A stretch of DNA of 8,807 nucleotides from NCBI GenBank assembly GCA_045628085.1, contig JAZQOZ010000191.1:1-8807 (forward strand), given 5' to 3'. The notes beneath the pieces were generated by a model. It saw nothing but the letters and a program-made list of their open reading frames with translations, was not told the DNA's origin and did not search any database. This document shows positions 5,895-8,807 of the stretch, piece by piece (the first letter of the stretch is position 1; each line of letters opens with the position of its first letter). The translations under genes and the position numbers were made by a program. The stretch comes from Firm-04 sp045628085. GTDB taxonomy: Bacteria; Bacillota; Clostridia; Oscillospirales; Ruminococcaceae.

Positions 5895-8108
5895 ATGGCA
5901 GATATCCGGATCGCGCTTGCCGGCAACCCGAACTGCGGCAAGACAACGCTGTTCAATGCGCTGACCGGCTCCAATCAGTATGTCGGCAACTGGGCAGGCG
6001 TAACAGTTGAGAAAAAAGAAGGCAAACTGCGGGATCATGAAGGCGTGATCGTGACCGATCTGCCGGGCATCTATTCTCTTTCGCCGTATTCGCCGGAGGA
6101 AGTCGTTGCGCGGAATTACCTGATCGGGGAGCGTCCGGATGTGATCCTCAATATTGTGGACGGCACAAATCTGGAACGCAATCTCTATCTGACAACGCAG
6201 CTTGCCGAGATCGGCATACCGGTCGTCGTTGCGGTCAATATGATGGATATTGTCCGGAAAAACGGCGATGAGATCAATTTTGAACGGCTTGCGAAGGAAC
6301 TTGGCTGTGAGGTCGTGGAAATGTCCGCACTCCGGGGCGACAGCATTACCGAAGCGGCAGAGGCGGCGATCAAAGCCGCAAAGGCAGGCAGAAAAGTGCC
6401 TTTGCATCATTTTTCCGGTGCTGTGGAACACGCGATCGCGCATATCGAGGAGGCGGCTGTTCACGATCTGCCGGAGGATGAACAGCGCTGGTTTGCGATC
6501 AAGCTGTTTGAGCGCGATGAAAAGGCGATTCAGCAGCTCGGTCTTTCGGAAGATATATTACAGCATATTGAAAAGGATATTGCGGCGGCAGAGCGCGAAA
6601 TGGACGATGATGCAGAGGCAATCATCACGAATGAACGCTATAACCGCATCGCCGATGTGATAAAAGTGTCCTATAAGCGAAAGCATGAGGACGGTCTGAC
6701 GGTTTCTGACCGGATCGACCGCATTGTGACAAGCCGTGTGCTTGGACTGCCGGTTTTTGCGGTTATTATGTTCCTTGTATATTACGTATCTATGGTGACA
6801 GTCGGCGCATCGGCATCACAATGGGTGATTGACGGACTGTTCGGAGAGGGATGTCAACTGTTCGGTCAATGGATACCGGGAATACCGTTCCGGCTCGGCG
6901 AAATGCTCGACAGTATCGGCTGTGCGGAATGGCTGAGAAGTCTGATCCTGGACGGTATCGTATCGGGTGTAGGCTCGGTGCTTGGATTTGTGCCGCAGAT
7001 GTTCGTCTTATTCCTGATGCTGGGATTTCTGGAATCCTGCGGTTATATGTCGCGCATTGCGTTTGTAATGGACAGACTGTTCCGGAAGATCGGTCTTTCG
7101 GGGAAATCCTTTATTCCGATCCTTGTCGGAACGGGCTGCGGTGTGCCGGGCATTATGGCAAGCCGCACGATCGAGAATGAACATGACCGCCGCATGACGG
7201 TCGTGACAACGACATTTATTCCGTGCGGTGCAAAAGTGCCTGTGATCTCCATGATCGCGGCGGCATTTTTCGGCGGTTCGGCGCTTGCCGCAGTATCCGC
7301 ATATTTTCTCGGCATGGCGGCGATCATCATATCCGGTCTGATCCTGAAAAAAACAAAGCTGTTTGCCGGTGAAATGACACCGTTTGTCATGGAACTGCCT
7401 GCATATCATCTCCCGACACTGCCGAATCTGCTCCGGACGACGTGGGAGCGCAGCTGGTCATTTATCAAAAAAGCAGGAACGGTGATCCTGATCTCTGCGG
7501 TCGTGATCTGGTTTCTGTCGCGGTTCGGAACATTAAACGGTGCATTTACGTATCTTGCGCCGGAGCAGTATGACTGTTCGATCCTCGCCGGAATGGGCAA
7601 GGCGATCGCATGGATCTTTATTCCGCTTGGCTGGGGCAGATGGCAGACAGCCGTTGCAACGCTGACCGGACTGATCGCAAAGGAGAATATCGTCAGCACA
7701 ATGAGCGTTCTCTACGCAGGGGGCAATGCTTTTGGGGCGATCGGTTCGGCATTCAGCATTGACCATATGTGCGAAGCAGTAATAAAAGCCAATGCTTATG
7801 AGGTGATCGGTGCGGCATTCAGCCGTGCGGCAGGATATTCATTCCTTGCGTTCAATTTGCTCTGTGCGCCCTGTGTCGCGGCGATGGATGCGATACGGCG
7901 TGAGATGAACAGTGTAAAATGGACGGCATTTGCGCTGGGTTATCAGTGCGTATTTGCGTATCTGACGGCATTTGTCATCAATCAGCTCGGTTCACTGCTG
8001 GAGCAGGATGCAGCGGTCAGTCCGGCAGGCGTTGTGATCTCGGTCATGATTCTTGCGGCGGCGGCGTTCCTGATCTTCCGGAAAAATCCGAATGAGAAAA
8101 GGAGCTGA
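5895..8108 (+). CDS. feoB: Ferrous iron transporter FeoB
   Basis: 737 aa, a typical FeoB length. The N-terminal G domain has all motifs: G1 GNPNCGKTT (10-18), G2 region VGNWAGVTVE (30-39), G3 DLPG (55-58), G4 NMMD (115-118) and G5 SALRG (144-148). A charged helical linker (about 165-280) follows, then the membrane part from about 285 with two Gate-type regions: GTGCGVPG (412-419, C415) and FIPCGAK (441-447, C444). A late LCAPC motif is at 656-660, and the last membrane helix is near 710-730. It moves Fe(II) across the cytoplasmic membrane using GTP hydrolysis. The start has AAAGGAG 8 nt upstream. The G4 motif is NMMD, a common FeoB variant of NxxD. The gene is intact and uses codons like its neighbours. 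Confidence 0.98.
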   Translation: MADIRIALAGNPNCGKTTLFNALTGSNQYVGNWAGVTVEKKEGKLRDHEGVIVTDLPGIYSLSPYSPEEVVARNYLIGERPDVILNIVDGTNLERNLYLTTQLAEIGIPVVVAVNMMDIVRKNGDEINFERLAKELGCEVVEMSALRGDSITEAAEAAIKAAKAGRKVPLHHFSGAVEHAIAHIEEAAVHDLPEDEQRWFAIKLFERDEKAIQQLGLSEDILQHIEKDIAAAEREMDDDAEAIITNERYNRIADVIKVSYKRKHEDGLTVSDRIDRIVTSRVLGLPVFAVIMFLVYYVSMVTVGASASQWVIDGLFGEGCQLFGQWIPGIPFRLGEMLDSIGCAEWLRSLILDGIVSGVGSVLGFVPQMFVLFLMLGFLESCGYMSRIAFVMDRLFRKIGLSGKSFIPILVGTGCGVPGIMASRTIENEHDRRMTVVTTTFIPCGAKVPVISMIAAAFFGGSALAAVSAYFLGMAAIIISGLILKKTKLFAGEMTPFVMELPAYHLPTLPNLLRTTWERSWSFIKKAGTVILISAVVIWFLSRFGTLNGAFTYLAPEQYDCSILAGMGKAIAWIFIPLGWGRWQTAVATLTGLIAKENIVSTMSVLYAGGNAFGAIGSAFSIDHMCEAVIKANAYEVIGAAFSRAAGYSFLAFNLLCAPCVAAMDAIRREMNSVKWTAFALGYQCVFAYLTAFVINQLGSLLEQDAAVSPAGVVISVMILAAAAFLIFRKNPNEKRS

Positions 8109-8114
8109 ACGGAT

Positions 8115-8303
8115 ATGCTGATATGGCTGCGGACGAACATCGGAACGATTATTGTACTGCTGATCGTGATTGCCGTTGTCGCGGCAGCGGCGGCATCTGT
8201 TGTGCATCAGCGGCGGAAGGGGACGACCGGCTGCGGATGCGGCTGTCAGAACTGTGCAATGCACGGAATGTGTCATAGGAATCGGGACGGGGAAAAACAC
8301 TGA
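8115..8303 (+). CDS. FeoB-associated Cys-rich small membrane protein
   Basis: 62 aa. One membrane helix (about residues 9-30, TIIVLLIVIAVVAAAAASVV) is followed by HQRRK, which by the positive-inside rule places the C-terminus in the cytosol, and by a cysteine cluster CGCGCQNCAMHGMC (40-53: C40, C42, C44, C47, C53). This layout and the position right after feoB match the FeoB-associated Cys-rich family (Pfam FeoB_associated). The cysteines suggest transient Fe(II) binding at the transporter exit, as proposed for FeoC-like partners, but this is inference. The ribosome site AAAAGGAG (8097-8104) lies inside the end of feoB and the start codon is 6 bp after its stop, so it is the third gene of the operon. 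Confidence 0.88.
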   Translation: MLIWLRTNIGTIIVLLIVIAVVAAAAASVVHQRRKGTTGCGCGCQNCAMHGMCHRNRDGEKH

Positions 8304-8346
8304 CCGATTCACAGAGAGGTATGCCAATATTACCAAAATCAAGATA

Positions 8347-8430
8347 GTGATTATTCTTTCGCTTGGTACTTTTCACCCTGCACATACACTGAAAAGTGAA
8401 AAGTGAAATGTTGCGGCAAGATAGTTGTAT
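8347..8430 (+). repeat. Direct repeat with TGAAAAG heptads, copy 1
   Basis: The module runs from AGTGATTATTCTTTCG through GGTACTTTTCACCC, an ACAC-rich loop, two TGAAAAG units (8390-8403) and ATGTTGCGGCAAGATAGTT. ACTTTTCA (8368-8375) can pair with TGAAAAGT (8390-8397) to form an 8-bp stem with a 14-nt loop. It recurs at 8492-8580 and, inverted and decayed, near 700-770. Confidence 0.85.
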
Positions 8431-8491
8431 ATTTTGTATTGGGGTTACTATTCTTTGGCAAAATCGCAGCGATATAACTAAAATTCGGGCA

Positions 8492-8580
8492 GTAATTATT
8501 CTTGTGTTTGGTACTTTTCACCCCCACACACACTGAAAAGTGAAAAGTGAAAAGTGGAATGTTGTGGCAAGATAGTTTTA
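8492..8580 (+). repeat. Direct repeat with TGAAAAG heptads, copy 2
   Basis: This is the same module as 8347-8430, about 145 bp downstream, but with three tandem TGAAAAG units (8535-8555) where copy 1 has two. The stem ACTTTTCA (8514-8521) with TGAAAAGT (8535-8542) is kept while the loop has changed to a CA-rich run, so the stem is conserved better than the loop. The second half overlaps the start of the right long inverted-repeat arm. Confidence 0.85.
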
Positions 8581-8804
8581 TTCATTGAATATGGTTTACT
8601 GTTGGATTTGGTTTACTATTCTTTATCGTTAGTCCGGAGGTTATATTTTATTGGGCGCGGTGCGCAAATGCGAGGGGAAGAACCATAGGGAGAGGAGATT
8701 CTTCGCTTACGCTCATATCTCCCCTCTCCCTAAGGTTTTCCCCCTCGCGCTCCCTCTTTCCTTACCTTCTCCCCTCTGTATGCGCTCCGGTTTCTTTATG
8801 TCGG
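8534..8804 (-). repeat. Right arm of long flanking inverted repeat
   Basis: The reverse complement of this stretch matches 473-747. The segment 8662-8796 differs from 481-615 at one base only, while the inner segment (8534-8661) is more diverged. It may continue beyond the window. See the left arm for interpretation. Confidence 0.9.
8670..8748 (-). repeat. Long imperfect hairpin within right arm
   Basis: The arms at 8670-8699 and 8717-8748 pair with a few mismatches around a 17-nt spacer, the exact mirror image of the hairpin at 529-607. Either transcript strand could fold it. It lacks a T-run, so it is not a classical terminator. Confidence 0.85.
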
Positions 8805-8807
8805 CTT

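Larger units (their letters stand above)
8304..8807. other. Gene-free, repeat-rich region after the feo operon
   Basis: No plausible gene. It contains two direct copies of an 85-90 bp module with TGAAAAG heptads (8347-8430, 8492-8580) and the right arm of the long inverted repeat (8534-8804) with its hairpin (8670-8748). I see no clear stem plus T-run terminator for the feo operon. The region is AT-rich up to about 8650, then purine/pyrimidine-biased. The window ends inside the repeat. Confidence 0.75.

Noticed and set aside
5556..8348. Identical 14-mer AAAATCAAGATAGT at 5556-5569 and 8335-8348
   Set aside because: One sits at the feo transcription start and the other after the operon, but a single shared 14-mer in AT-rich spacers can arise by chance, and the flanks do not match.
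8368..8397. Intrinsic terminator of the feo operon
   Set aside because: The stem is only 8 bp, AT-rich, with a 14-nt loop and no T-run after it. It is part of a repeated module, so a terminator role is not supported.

Overview
The window most likely comes from an anaerobic Firmicute of the class Clostridia, perhaps a Ruminococcus-like gut bacterium. Support is indirect: strong Shine-Dalgarno sites (AAGGAG, AAAGGAGG), consensus TTGACA/TATAAT promoters, moderately GC-rich genes between AT-rich spacers, an oxygen-sensitive flavin/iron-sulfur transhydrogenase and a ferrous-iron uptake operon. Genus-level placement is inference.

Layout. Positions 1-876 hold no credible gene and are a mosaic of repeats. 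Positions 877-917 are a Rho-independent terminator for the minus-strand operon. Positions 937-5285 (minus strand, transcribed leftwards) hold three genes: a NuoE-like [2Fe-2S] subunit, a NuoF-like FMN/NADH subunit, and a large subunit joining a NuoG-like ferredoxin domain, a GltD/NfnB-like FAD/NAD(P)H module and C-terminal [4Fe-4S] clusters. No hydrogenase or formate dehydrogenase active-site domain is present. This combination matches the Stn (Sporomusa-type Nfn) electron-bifurcating transhydrogenase, which couples NADH, ferredoxin and NADP(H). Positions 5286-5615 are a divergent regulatory region with one strong promoter in each direction, each followed at the expected transcription start by a palindrome that looks like an operator. 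Positions 5616-8303 (plus strand) are feoA, feoB and a small FeoB-associated cysteine-rich membrane protein. Positions 8304-8807 are again gene-free and repetitive.

How the parts fit. The feo operon imports Fe(II). The divergently transcribed transhydrogenase is rich in Fe-S clusters, with roughly eight or more predicted from its cysteine motifs, so shared iron or redox control is plausible but unproven. The two operons are bracketed by long inverted repeats (about 473-747 and 8534-8804). Their inner 135 bp differ at a single position, and each contains a long imperfect hairpin. The whole 8 kb segment could therefore in principle be inverted by recombination between them, or the repeats may simply be members of a high-copy intergenic repeat family.

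The most interesting items are the Stn-type complex, the two candidate operators and the layered repeat architecture. I found no tRNA, rRNA, CRISPR array or transposase.
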